Positions 56,236 to 64,000 of a DNA stretch of 64,000 nt are shown here, piece by piece. Position 1 is the first letter of the stretch. Each line of letters starts with the position of its first letter. A program made the translations under genes and the position numbers. The notes beneath the pieces are model-generated. The model was not told the origin of the DNA. It saw nothing but the letters and a program-made list of their open reading frames with translations, and did no database searches. This DNA comes from Terebella lapidaria (Eukaryota > Annelida > Polychaeta > Terebellida > Terebellidae), in contig OX424566.1 in the NCBI GenBank assembly GCA_949152475.1, positions 30,914,423 through 30,978,422 on the forward strand, written 5' to 3'.

Positions 56236-57492
56236 ATGACTACTAGACGGGGCAAATTGGCGGAACAGCAGCTGAAGGCAGCCGTGTCGGACACGGAGCA
56301 GCCTGTAGGAGCAGTAGGAGCTGAGCCGTTGCAGATGCCGGTTGCGGAAAAGGAAGCAGTTCGTCCTGCCGAGCGAAAGCTGTTGCAGCCGGAAATGCAG
56401 AAAGCAGTTGCAGAAGAGCCCCTTCGGGTTCCTCAAGGAGTACAGCCTGCAGAGCAGTTAGCAGAGGCGGAAATTAACTTTCCGGACCAGGCTGGCGATC
56501 GGGAACCGGATGCGGAACCGGAAGGCGGAGAGAATTTAGTCGACAACCTGACCAGATTATTGGCGACCCAAATGGAGGTGTTTCAGCAGCACCTGGCAGT
56601 AACTGGAAAGCAGCAGCAGGCAGAAGCAGTACAACAACCAGCACCAAGGGCTGGAGTAGCCAGATTAATGACGTACGACGGAACTGATCCGTGGCCGGAG
56701 TATGAGGCTCACCTCCTTGAATACGCTCGGTACTACCGTTGGACAGCAGAGGAAAAGGCGCTGAACTTATGTGTCAGTCTGAGGGGTAACGCTCGCAGCA
56801 TACTACTGGATCTGTCCGCGGAGCAGAGACGCAGCTTTGATACGGTTGTGGCGGCATTAAAACAGCAGTTTTGTCCGGGAGAGAAAACATTTGTTTTCCA
56901 GGCGGAATTGCAGACACGGAAATTGCAGCCGGAGGAGGAGCTGTCCGAGCTGGCCAGAGACATACGGAGCAAGACGCGGCTAGCTTACCCAAAAGCAGAT
57001 CCGGCAACAACAGAAGTGCTCATGAAGATGCATTTCTGCAACAGTCTGACTAACCGAGATATGCGGTTGTCGGTATTGAAAAGCCACCCGGAAACGCTGT
57101 CGCAGGCCCTGGCTTTCGCTACCGAGTATGAGAGTATTATGAAGACGGATAACAGCAGACCAGCGGAGCGACACCGGACGAGGCAGCTGAACACGGAGTC
57201 GGAGTGGAGCCAGCAGGTGAACGAATTGCGGAAGCAAGCCGAGCAGACTCAGCAGCAGTTGGCGGATCTGATGACTCAGGTCAAGGAAGCGGTTAGCCGG
57301 CAGCAGCAGCAGCGCAGTTCCCGAGCGGATTTAGAATGCTTCAACTGTGGCCGGAAAGGGCATTTTGCCCGAGACTGTAGGCAGCCGAAGCAGCAGCAGC
57401 AGCGGCGTCAACCACAACAGCAGCAGCCGCAGCAGCAGCAGCAGCAACAACTGCAGCAGCCACGACAGCAGCAGCAGCAGCCGGAAAACTAG
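56236..57492 (+). CDS. Ty3/gypsy Gag
   Basis: 418 residues. The N-terminal third is Ala/Glu/Gln-rich. The capsid-like core (about 140-300: MTYDGTDPWPEYEAHLLEYA, ALNLCVSLRGNARSILLDLS, ELARDIRSKTRLAYP) matches the retrotransposon Gag family. A CCHC knuckle, CFNCGRKGHFARDC, lies at about 370-383, followed by a poly-Gln tail encoded by CAG repeats. The ATG is the first after the LTR and sits just past the primer site. The stop TAG at 57490-57492 is followed by pol in the -1 frame. Immediately before it are the codons GAA AAC; GGAAAAC could allow slippage but is not a canonical heptamer. Confidence 0.9.
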   Translation: MTTRRGKLAEQQLKAAVSDTEQPVGAVGAEPLQMPVAEKEAVRPAERKLLQPEMQKAVAEEPLRVPQGVQPAEQLAEAEINFPDQAGDREPDAEPEGGENLVDNLTRLLATQMEVFQQHLAVTGKQQQAEAVQQPAPRAGVARLMTYDGTDPWPEYEAHLLEYARYYRWTAEEKALNLCVSLRGNARSILLDLSAEQRRSFDTVVAALKQQFCPGEKTFVFQAELQTRKLQPEEELSELARDIRSKTRLAYPKADPATTEVLMKMHFCNSLTNRDMRLSVLKSHPETLSQALAFATEYESIMKTDNSRPAERHRTRQLNTESEWSQQVNELRKQAEQTQQQLADLMTQVKEAVSRQQQQRSSRADLECFNCGRKGHFARDCRQPKQQQQRRQPQQQQPQQQQQQQLQQPRQQQQQPEN

Positions 57493-57554
57493 AGCGGGTC
57501 GCGGAAAAGGGGAAATCCGGGACCCGGAAGAGAGGACACCCCCATAACCGGCAG

Positions 57555-60500
57555 GTGGTTCACGGACCCGGTCCCAGGGGCGAGGTGGGCATGTGTGTGA
57601 CAGCCAGAGTATGCGGAGAGCCAGTAACGCTGATAATCGACACCGGCAGCACTGTCACAATGCTCAACCTACAAACCTGGGAACGGATCCGGAAACCCGG
57701 AATGAAGCTGAAGCGGTCGCCGATTCGTCTTTCGATGGTCGACGGAAGTAACATACGGACGCATGGCCGGAAAGAACTCCCACTCAACATCGCAGGAGTA
57801 GCTGAGACCGTGACGTTCGAGATTGCAGACTGTGAAGACGAAGGAATACTGGGAATGGATTTCATCCGTTCCCGGATATCCGGCATAAATTTCGACCGAA
57901 TGACCATGCAGATGGGCAGCCAGGAGGTGTTCCTCACCATGTTCGAGCAGACCAGGGAGCCGTTTCCGATCAACGCTGTAGCAGATTACCAAATTCCGCC
58001 GGAAACGGAACAGCTGATAATAGGACAAGCAGAGAGTGTCCGTGAAGCAGAAGGAGTACTAGAAATGCCGCAGGAGCCTACTGAGAAAAGACCTTGGCTG
58101 ATCGGGAGAACTTTATCCCGGATAAAGCAAGGAACAGTCCCGGTTCGAGTGATCAACGTGATGGCAGAGCCGGTAATCATCAAGAAAGGAGCGCAGTTGG
58201 CGACGATGACCACCTTAGCAGCCGGTTGCAGCGTTGTGCCGTTGGCGGAGCGGAGCAGGAAGGTGCAGATTTCCACGGAGTCGGAGGCCGGGCGGAATTG
58301 GAGCGGGTACGAGAAGCTGCGGCAGTTAGCAGAGCAGACCCAGGATGCAGTGCCGAGTCATTTCCGCGAGAGAGTAACCGACCTCCTATTTCGGAATAAG
58401 CCGACCTTCAGTAATGATACCAGAGAACTGGGGCAGACCAACGAGGTACAACATCAAATAAACACGGGCAGTCACCGGCCGATTAAGCAGCCAACCAGAC
58501 GAATTCCGCCAGACAAGAGAGAGCTGGTGAGCAGTCTGATTCAGGAGATGAAAGACAAGAACGTCATTGAAGAAAGTAGCAGTCCGTGGGCTTCCCCGAT
58601 TGTCCTCGTGAAGAAAAAGGATGGGACCACCCGGTTCTGTGTCGATTACCGGCGGTTAAATGCAGTCACGGAGAAAGATGCTTATCCGTTGCCGAGAATA
58701 GACGACACCATAGCAGCCTGTGCAGACGCCAAATGGTTCTCCACTCTCGACCTGACCAGTGGCTACTGGCAGGTCGGGATGGATGAAGACGCCCGGAAAA
58801 AGTCGGCCTTCTGTGTTCCTGGCGGCCTTTACCAGTTCAAAGTAATGAGTTTCGGCTTGTGCAATGCTCCGGGTACGTTCGAGCGGTTGATGGAGAAGGT
58901 GCTAGGCGGATTGTCCTGGAAGACCTGCCTCATATATCTGGACGACATCATAGTCTACAGCAAGACCCTGGAGGATCACATCCGTGATCTTCAGGAGGTG
59001 TTCAGCAAGCTGAGAGAGGCAGACCTAAAAGTCAAACCGTCAAAATGCAAGTTCTTCCAGCCGGAGGTGTCTTTCCTGGGTCACATAGTCGGCAGAGACG
59101 GTATCCGCACCAACCCGGCAAAAACGGAGGCAGTACGGAAGTGGCGGACACCCACCAACCTGACGGAGCTGCGCAGTTTTCTGGGACTTTGCTCCTATTA
59201 CCGGAAGTTCGTGCCGAAGTTCTCCGAGATTGCAGCGCCGCTGAATCACTTGACGGAAAAAGGGGTGCCGTTCCGGTGGCAGACGGAGCAAGAGCAGGCA
59301 TTTGCAGAGCTGAAGAACCGCCTAATATCGGCACCGATACTCGGGTACCCAAGGGAGCAAGGCCGATATATCCTGGACACGGACGCCAGTGACACCGGGC
59401 TGGGAGCAGTACTGTCACAGAAGCAGGGCAACCAGGAGCGGGTGATAACCTACTTGAGCCGCAGCCTAACCAAAGAAGAACGGAGATACTGTGTCACCCG
59501 GAAGGAGCTCCTGGCGGTTGTGTTTGCGGTACAGAAGAATAAGCAGTACTTGCTGGGACGACACTTCCTTCTTCGCACGGATCATGGCAGTCTTACCTGG
59601 CTTATGAATTTCAAGGAGCCCCAGGGGCAGGTAGCCCGGTGGATTGAGCTCCTGAGTGAGTTTCATTTCGACATCGAACATCGTCCGGGGCGAATCCATA
59701 ATAATGCGGATGCCTTGTCCAGATCCCCATGCAGCCAATGCGGAAAAATCGACTGGAAACAAGCCAAGATAGACGCCTGGAACTACGGAGAAAGGATCCG
59801 GCAGACACGAAGTGAAGAAACTCCTCAGCCCAAGCCAAGGAAGGGGGGACGCCGGAAGCGATCACGGAGATCGGGCGGAGAAGCAGAACTGACGGAGGAA
59901 GCAGTCCCAAGGAAGGCGGTTGCAGTAGCGGAGGCAGCAGCGTCCCGGAAGCCGGTTGCGGTTGCAGTGACGGAGGAAGCAGCGTCCCGGAAGCCGGTTG
60001 CGGTTGCGGTGACGGAGAAAGCAGCGTCCCGGAAGCCGGTTGCGGTTGCGGTGACGGAGAAAGCAGCGTCCCGGAAGCCGGTTGCGGTTGCGGTGACGGA
60101 GAAGGCAGTTCCAGGAAAAGCGGATGCGGTTGCAGAGCAGATTAGGCTGGCGGAAAATGCGGACCAGGATACTGTGCTGGGGCAGAAATATCGACCGGAT
60201 GAGTTGCGGAGAATGCAGCAAGCCGAACCTTGGTACCCACTGGTGACGTCGCTGATCGACGGGAGCGGTACAGCTGGCAGTGCAGACTTTTCCAGCATGA
60301 GCAGTGAGGAGAAAGTGCTGTACGGGATGCGGAAGACCTTGCTGAAAGTCGACGGAGTAGTCTACCGGAAATGGAAAACGGCAGAAGGAACCAGCCGAAT
60401 GCAGTTAATAACCCCGAAGGAGCTGAGACAGGAGATTTTCCATCTGGCCCATCAGAGCCGGACGGGAGGACACCTCGGAAGCAGAAGGATGGCGGCTAGC

Positions 60501-61598
60501 ATTCGGAGGCGGTATTTCTGGCCGGCTATGATGCGGGACATAAAGCAGTGGGTGCTGAGCTGTGACGAATGTGCGTCAAGAAGTATGCAGAACTTGAAAC
60601 GATCTCCGATGCAGAAATACCGGGTTGGAGCGCCCATGGAGAGGGTGGCAATGGACGTGATGGGTCCGTTACCTAAATCCACCCGGGGGAACCGGTACAT
60701 CTTAGTAATCGGCGATTACTTCACCAAGTGGGTAGAGGCTTACCCGATGCCGAATCAGGAAGCGGTGACGGTTGCGGACATATTCGTCAACCAGTTTGCA
60801 GCGCGGTACGGCATCCCGATGGAGATCCACACCGACCAAGGCAGAAATTTCGAGTCCGACTTGCTGAGAAATGTTTGCAGAATCCTGGGGATTCACAAGA
60901 CACGGACAACCGCTTTCCGACCTCAGTCGGACGGTTTCATTGAGCGATTCAACCGGACGCTGCAGCAGATCTTGAGCCTGTACGTAAGCGAGCGGCAGAC
61001 CAACTGGGATCAGCTAGTACTGTTGGCGATGGCAGCTTACCGGAGTACCCCGCAGGAGACAACCGGGCAGAGTCCCAACTTGCTGATGCTGGGCAGAGAA
61101 GTCAACACTCCGGTAGAGTTACTGATTGGCAGACCGCCGGGAGAATCAACAGCAGAAGTAACAGAGTATGGCAGTCAGCTCCGGGAGCGACTAGAAGTGG
61201 TATACAAGGTGGTTCGAGCGAAATCTGGCAGAGAAATGGAACGGCAGAAGAAGCTGTACGACCGGAGGAAGGTCGACAATCAGTTCCAGCCAGGAGACCG
61301 AGTGTGGATGGCGGTCAAAACACGGAAGAAGGGCAAGGCACCCAAGTTGCAGAGGAAGTGGAGCGGTCCAAAGCTAGTGCTGAGCAGATTTACCGACGTG
61401 ACCTACGAGATTGCAGAGAGTGAAACTCGGCAGAAGGTGGTTCACTTCGATTTGCTGAAACCGTATAATGGTGTCAAGCATCCGAGATGGATGAAGCGGA
61501 GAATGGCAGATTCCTGGAGGCAGACGGAGCCGCCGAAGCAGAGTAGTGTTCCGGAGACGGAACAGACGGTCTCTGAGTCGGATACAGACTCGGAGTAA
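57555..61598 (+). CDS. Ty3/gypsy Pol (protease, RT, RNase H, integrase)
   Basis: 1,347 residues counted from the GTG at 57555. The frame is open further upstream past the end of gag, so Pol is likely a -1 Gag-Pol fusion. Protease: LIIDTGSTV (DTG at 29-31) and ILGMDF (98-103). RT: FCVDYRRLNAVT, FSTLDLTSGYWQV and catalytic YLDD (461-464). RNase H: LDTDASDTGLGAVLS from about 607. Integrase: HHCC zinc domain (His963, then CDEC), Asp1034, Asp1094 (HTDQG) and Glu1130 (DGFIERFN), giving the D-35-E spacing. A C-terminal GPF/Y-like region and acidic tail follow; no chromodomain. Between RNase H and integrase lies an unusual Arg/Ala/Val-rich repeat segment. No disabling mutation is visible. Confidence 0.95.
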   Translation: MVHGPGPRGEVGMCVTARVCGEPVTLIIDTGSTVTMLNLQTWERIRKPGMKLKRSPIRLSMVDGSNIRTHGRKELPLNIAGVAETVTFEIADCEDEGILGMDFIRSRISGINFDRMTMQMGSQEVFLTMFEQTREPFPINAVADYQIPPETEQLIIGQAESVREAEGVLEMPQEPTEKRPWLIGRTLSRIKQGTVPVRVINVMAEPVIIKKGAQLATMTTLAAGCSVVPLAERSRKVQISTESEAGRNWSGYEKLRQLAEQTQDAVPSHFRERVTDLLFRNKPTFSNDTRELGQTNEVQHQINTGSHRPIKQPTRRIPPDKRELVSSLIQEMKDKNVIEESSSPWASPIVLVKKKDGTTRFCVDYRRLNAVTEKDAYPLPRIDDTIAACADAKWFSTLDLTSGYWQVGMDEDARKKSAFCVPGGLYQFKVMSFGLCNAPGTFERLMEKVLGGLSWKTCLIYLDDIIVYSKTLEDHIRDLQEVFSKLREADLKVKPSKCKFFQPEVSFLGHIVGRDGIRTNPAKTEAVRKWRTPTNLTELRSFLGLCSYYRKFVPKFSEIAAPLNHLTEKGVPFRWQTEQEQAFAELKNRLISAPILGYPREQGRYILDTDASDTGLGAVLSQKQGNQERVITYLSRSLTKEERRYCVTRKELLAVVFAVQKNKQYLLGRHFLLRTDHGSLTWLMNFKEPQGQVARWIELLSEFHFDIEHRPGRIHNNADALSRSPCSQCGKIDWKQAKIDAWNYGERIRQTRSEETPQPKPRKGGRRKRSRRSGGEAELTEEAVPRKAVAVAEAAASRKPVAVAVTEEAASRKPVAVAVTEKAASRKPVAVAVTEKAASRKPVAVAVTEKAVPGKADAVAEQIRLAENADQDTVLGQKYRPDELRRMQQAEPWYPLVTSLIDGSGTAGSADFSSMSSEEKVLYGMRKTLLKVDGVVYRKWKTAEGTSRMQLITPKELRQEIFHLAHQSRTGGHLGSRRMAASIRRRYFWPAMMRDIKQWVLSCDECASRSMQNLKRSPMQKYRVGAPMERVAMDVMGPLPKSTRGNRYILVIGDYFTKWVEAYPMPNQEAVTVADIFVNQFAARYGIPMEIHTDQGRNFESDLLRNVCRILGIHKTRTTAFRPQSDGFIERFNRTLQQILSLYVSERQTNWDQLVLLAMAAYRSTPQETTGQSPNLLMLGREVNTPVELLIGRPPGESTAEVTEYGSQLRERLEVVYKVVRAKSGREMERQKKLYDRRKVDNQFQPGDRVWMAVKTRKKGKAPKLQRKWSGPKLVLSRFTDVTYEIAESETRQKVVHFDLLKPYNGVKHPRWMKRRMADSWRQTEPPKQSSVPETEQTVSESDTDSE
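59925..60125 (+). repeat. 42 bp tandem repeat inside pol (14-residue unit)
   Basis: About four and a half in-frame copies encoding AASRKPVAVAVTEK-type units, between RNase H and the integrase zinc domain. The copies are nearly identical and length changes would stay in frame. Confidence 0.85.
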
Positions 61599-62346
61599 AG
61601 CCGCAGAGGACGAAGAAATATGAGAAGACGGAGTGAGCTGTAGAGCAGGAGAAGGAGATAGCTGAGACCCTGGTAAAACGTTGAGTTCCGGCAAAGAGCG
61701 ACCGCAAGAAGTTGGAACAGTGAGCAAGTGCTGGTTCCGGAAACAGGGCGGAGAAAGGAAGCAGAGCGGAAAGCGGTGCAGAGACCGGATAGAGACATCC
61801 TAGAGGTTCTGACTGGTTTGAGCGCATAGTCAACCAGTCCAGGGTAGCGGCCAGGGGTCCAGAAGAACCTAGGTTAGCGGTCTAGTATCTCCAGAGAAGC
61901 AGCTACACGTCTTCCGTATTCAGAGAATTAAGACGGAAAAGTTTTCCGGCTGTGGACATCCAACCGGAGTTTCCACTTAGCAGAGACAGTAAACCGACTG
62001 CAGATTGACAGAAACGGAGAAACATCACCCCAGATAGGAAGGCGCCTCCTTCTGGACAGAATGTATGCAGTTTCCAGTGTCGACAAGCAGTAATACCAGT
62101 GAGCAGATATGCAGTTGACGAAGCAGTACAGATGGCAGAAACGCCCAACTTGCAGTCTAGATGTTCGTCTGAGAGGCAGATTCAACTGGCTGAGACTCTA
62201 TTCAACCCTCCTGATGGCAGAGATACTTCAAAATTGCAGATACTTCGCTCGAAGAAGCAGTTGAAAGGGAGCCGGAAAAACCCGGAGAAGCCGGTTGAGC
62301 CGGAGACGGACACCTCTCGGTTAACGGTTGAGTTTTTGCATAATTG
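61599..62346 (+). other. Noncoding region after pol
   Basis: About 750 bp of the same CGGA/GCAG-rich composition with no long plus-strand ORF (the 62099-62398 frame overlaps the next promoter). No polyadenylation signal was seen. It may hold regulatory or packaging sequences. Confidence 0.5.
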
Positions 62347-62415
62347 TGACGTCACTCCTGAGGCAGCCAATCAGCGTGGAGCTTTTCAAGTCACGTGAGC
62401 AGAAAGGGTATAAAA
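62347..62415 (+). promoter_or_regulatory. Internal promoter 2: TGACGTCA, CCAAT, GTCACGTGA, TATAAAA
   Basis: TGACGTCA (62347-62354), CCAAT (62367-62371), GTCACGTGA (62390-62398) and TATAAAA (62409-62415) in order. A start near 62440 would give a leader of about 220 bases with no ATG before 62661, the start of the zinc-finger ORF. Confidence 0.65.
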
Positions 62416-62660
62416 GGGCCTTGAAATCGGGCTCTGAGAGCAGTTGAAGAGCAGACCTCGAGCTGTGCACATCGCTGTTAAAGTTTGGCGGAATCGAATC
62501 AAGTCCAGCATTTTCCGGCAGCGGCAGATTTTGCAGTGAAAAACGACTAAGTGTTTCCCGGAAGACCACCAGTCCGGAGAAGCGGTGCAGAAGCGGTGCA
62601 GAAGCGGTGCAGTAAAAGCGGTGCAGTAGATCGACAATTTCAGTTTCCCGGCCTTCCGGA

Positions 62661-63362
62661 ATGGCCTACTCGGCGTTCCTTGAAAGACAAGATCGCGGCC
62701 GGAGCAGAGATTGGGCAAGCCCTGAGCCACTGGATTATAGCCGGCTGTGTAAGCGGTGTGACCGGATGTTCGAGAGTGCGACGGACAGGAGACGGCATGT
62801 GTGCCCAGCCCAGAGATATCATTGCTGTTTGTGTGCCTTCTACGGCAACCGGGCGAACGACCTTAGGCGGCATCTCCGGGAGATGCACGGCTGGAAGTAC
62901 CCTTCCGGGAACCGTCCTCCTCAGGACGAGGCAACCCTCAACCATGTGGGAACCTTTGATTCGGCCTGGCGGGGAACAGCTACGCAGTCCCGGCGAAGGC
63001 GGTTCCGGAGATTCTGCACACAGTCACCTAGGGAGAATCCAGTTCCGGAAACTTATGCGGACCAGCTTCCGTTTGGACCTGACTGGGATGCCGGAGTAGC
63101 CGCTCCCATCGAACAACCAGAACCGATCGATCCTCCGGTTTGGGTTCCGGATCCGCAGGGCTGTCTTAGGGCAGCGGAAGACTCATCTCCGGAAGATTGG
63201 GAGCCGGAACTGGTGATATCGAAGGAACCAGAAGAGGAAGTTCAGCCGGTGGAAGACTGGGAGGCAGAGATCCGGGTGTGGGAATATCAATCACCTTCTC
63301 CCACCTCGGACACGGAATCGGAGACTTCCGAGTACCACACCGCGGAAGAGGAGGAACCCTGA
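62661..63362 (+). CDS. Retroelement accessory protein with two C2H2/C2HC zinc fingers and acidic tail
   Basis: 233 residues. Finger 1 (about 31-50) is CKRCDRMFESATDRRRHVC, C-x2-C-x12-H ending with Cys (C2HC-like). Finger 2 (about 56-76), CLCAFYGNRANDLRRHLREM then H, is C-x2-C-x12-H-x4-H. An Arg-rich stretch (SRRRRFRRF, about 110) could be a nuclear signal. The C-terminal half is Pro/Glu/Asp-rich, ending TAEEEEP, like an acidic activation or interaction region. The ATG is the first after the internal promoter. Codon and base composition match gag and pol of the same element. It occupies the place where env would lie in a retrovirus-like element but has no signal peptide or membrane segment. 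Function unknown; sequence-specific DNA or RNA binding is a plausible inference. Confidence 0.7.
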   Translation: MAYSAFLERQDRGRSRDWASPEPLDYSRLCKRCDRMFESATDRRRHVCPAQRYHCCLCAFYGNRANDLRRHLREMHGWKYPSGNRPPQDEATLNHVGTFDSAWRGTATQSRRRRFRRFCTQSPRENPVPETYADQLPFGPDWDAGVAAPIEQPEPIDPPVWVPDPQGCLRAAEDSSPEDWEPELVISKEPEEEVQPVEDWEAEIRVWEYQSPSPTSDTESETSEYHTAEEEEP

Positions 63363-63513
63363 GGCGGATGGCAGAGTAGCGGATGGCGGAGTAGCGGTTG
63401 ACGGAGGCGGTTGGCAGAGTAGCAGTGGACGGAGGCGGATGGCGGAGTAGCAGTAGACGGAGGCGGTTGGCAGAGACGGAGAAGAAGAAGCGGTGGCAGT
63501 TAGCAACAACAAC

Positions 63514-63516
63514 ACG

Positions 63517-63545
<29 letters not shown>
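63514..63545 (+). repeat. A-run (about 32 bases)
   Basis: A long poly-A tract between the first zinc-finger ORF and promoter 3. It could be a fossil poly-A tail from an inserted cDNA or slippage of an A-rich stretch. Confidence 0.7.
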
Positions 63546-63548
<3 letters not shown>

Positions 63549-63595
63549 TATTTATCCAAGAAGACCACCAGGAGGAGTTGCAGTTTGCTGAGCAG

Positions 63596-63645
63596 CCAAT
63601 CACCAAGCAGATAAGCCAGTCACGTGACTTCCAGAGACTATAAAA
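63596..63645 (+). promoter_or_regulatory. Internal promoter 3: CCAAT, GTCACGTGAC, TATAAAA
   Basis: CCAAT (63596-63600), GTCACGTGAC (63619-63628) and TATAAAA (63639-63645), the same order and similar spacing as promoter 2 and the LTR. The expected start is near 63670, and the next ATG is 63725. Confidence 0.65.
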
Positions 63646-63724
63646 GGGGGCAGATAGCTGTTACCGGATGCAGAAGGCAGTTTGCTGTAGCTGAGTCAAC
63701 ATCGACACAAAGCAGAGAATCAGA

Positions 63725-64000
63725 ATGCCGAAAGTAAAGACAACACCCCGCAAGCCTCGCCCTCACCGGTGTGGAGACTGCAACCTAGAGTTCAAGAGCA
63801 AGCACACGTTGCTCCGGCATGTCACGGAGCAGCACACGAGCGAAGTCACCGTCTTCGCCTGTCCGCAGTGTGACCATTGGAGCAGACGGAAAGAGGGGAC
63901 ACAGAAGCATCTGCAGTCCCGACACGCAATGGACGCGAACCCGATTCGACTAAGGGTGGGCAGAGAGCAGTTTGAGGAGAAAAGCCTCCGGTCCAAGATG
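63725..64000 (+). CDS. C2H2 zinc-finger protein, N-terminal part (runs off window)
   Basis: 92 codons, open at the window end, so missing from simple ORF lists. After a basic N-terminus (MPKVKTTPRKPRPHR) come two canonical fingers: CGDCNLEFKSKHTLLRHVTE then QH, and CPQCDHWSRRKEGTQKHLQS then RH, both C-x2-C-x12-H-x4-H. The ATG lies about 55 bases after the predicted start of promoter 3. Composition matches the gypsy element. It resembles the 62661 protein in layout (fingers near the N-terminus) but the sequences differ, so they may be old duplicates. The rest of the protein and the 3' LTR are outside the window. Confidence 0.75.
   Translation, partial: MPKVKTTPRKPRPHRCGDCNLEFKSKHTLLRHVTEQHTSEVTVFACPQCDHWSRRKEGTQKHLQSRHAMDANPIRLRVGREQFEEKSLRSKM

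Larger units (their letters stand above)
54821..64000 (+). mobile_element. Ty3/gypsy LTR retrotransposon with extra zinc-finger genes (3' end beyond window)
   Basis: The order is 5' LTR, tRNA-Leu primer site, gag, pol (protease-RT-RNase H-integrase, so Ty3/gypsy order), about 750 bp noncoding, a promoter and C2H2 gene, then another promoter and C2H2 gene cut by the window edge. The whole stretch shares a CGG/GCAG/GGA-rich composition quite unlike the AT-rich neighbourhood, which supports one unit. Gag and pol are free of stops over 1,700 codons, so the insertion is recent. No copy of the LTR start (TGTAACGG) appears before 64000, so the element is longer than 9.2 kb, larger than typical gypsy elements. 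No env-like or chromodomain region is seen. Confidence 0.85.

Noticed and set aside
57347..57547. Ser-rich ORF overlapping the end of gag
   Set aside because: It is the +1 frame of the CAG-repeat tail of gag.
61374..61833. Three overlapping minus-strand ORFs over the pol 3' end
   Set aside because: Shadows of pol and of its GC-rich 3' flank; no domain content.
62661..63362. Env-like protein at the env position of the gypsy element
   Set aside because: No signal peptide, transmembrane segment or furin-like site; instead clear C2H2/C2HC fingers and an acidic tail.

Overview
This is a gene-poor, repeat-dominated piece of an animal nuclear genome. Spliced transposase genes, CR1/Jockey-like LINE debris, an Ngaro-type tyrosine-recombinase retrotransposon, a PIF/Harbinger element with its Myb-like partner, many foldback/MITE elements and a complete-looking Ty3/gypsy pol together suggest an aquatic invertebrate (lophotrochozoan, hemichordate, echinoderm or lancelet). 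The sequence alone does not settle which. There are no prokaryotic features, and I recognised no tRNA or rRNA genes.

Layout. 0-6 kb: a multi-exon pogo/CENP-B-type transposase gene whose intron holds an Ngaro-like element (1167-5775, minus strand: gag, RT, RNase H, tyrosine recombinase, split direct repeats A1/B1/A2/B2). 6-10 kb: two MITEs and tandem array family A (about 148 bp unit). 10.1-11.4 kb: the first likely host gene, a type II membrane protein with PC-esterase/SGNH-like motifs. 11.4-20 kb: degraded repeats, foldback elements, a LINE 3' end and a small zinc-finger-like ORF. 20-28.5 kb: one LINE broken by two copies of a palindromic-unit element and by a 3.4 kb compound DNA element. 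30.2-35 kb: a Harbinger element with a three-exon Myb-like gene (minus) and a decayed transposase (plus); the second intron of the Myb gene holds a copy of tandem array family B. 35-46.9 kb: almost wall-to-wall MITEs and foldbacks. 47-48.2 kb: a broken paralog of the esterase-like gene. 48.4-52.9 kb: a large family B array inserted in a family A element. 54.8-64 kb: a Ty3/gypsy retrotransposon of different base composition, running off the right edge.

The most unusual object is the Ty3/gypsy element. Downstream of a complete gag and pol it carries at least two further genes encoding classical C2H2 zinc-finger proteins. Each sits behind its own promoter, and these promoters share the same parts (CCAAT, GTCACGTGA, TATAAAA) with the promoter in the LTR. 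This looks like one retroelement with three co-regulated transcription units. The 3' LTR lies beyond the window.

Other points of note: the Ngaro-like gag/pol junction has a canonical -1 slippery heptamer; families A and B carry repeated nuclear-receptor-type half-sites; and the two esterase paralogs show one copy losing both its reading frame and its catalytic Asp.
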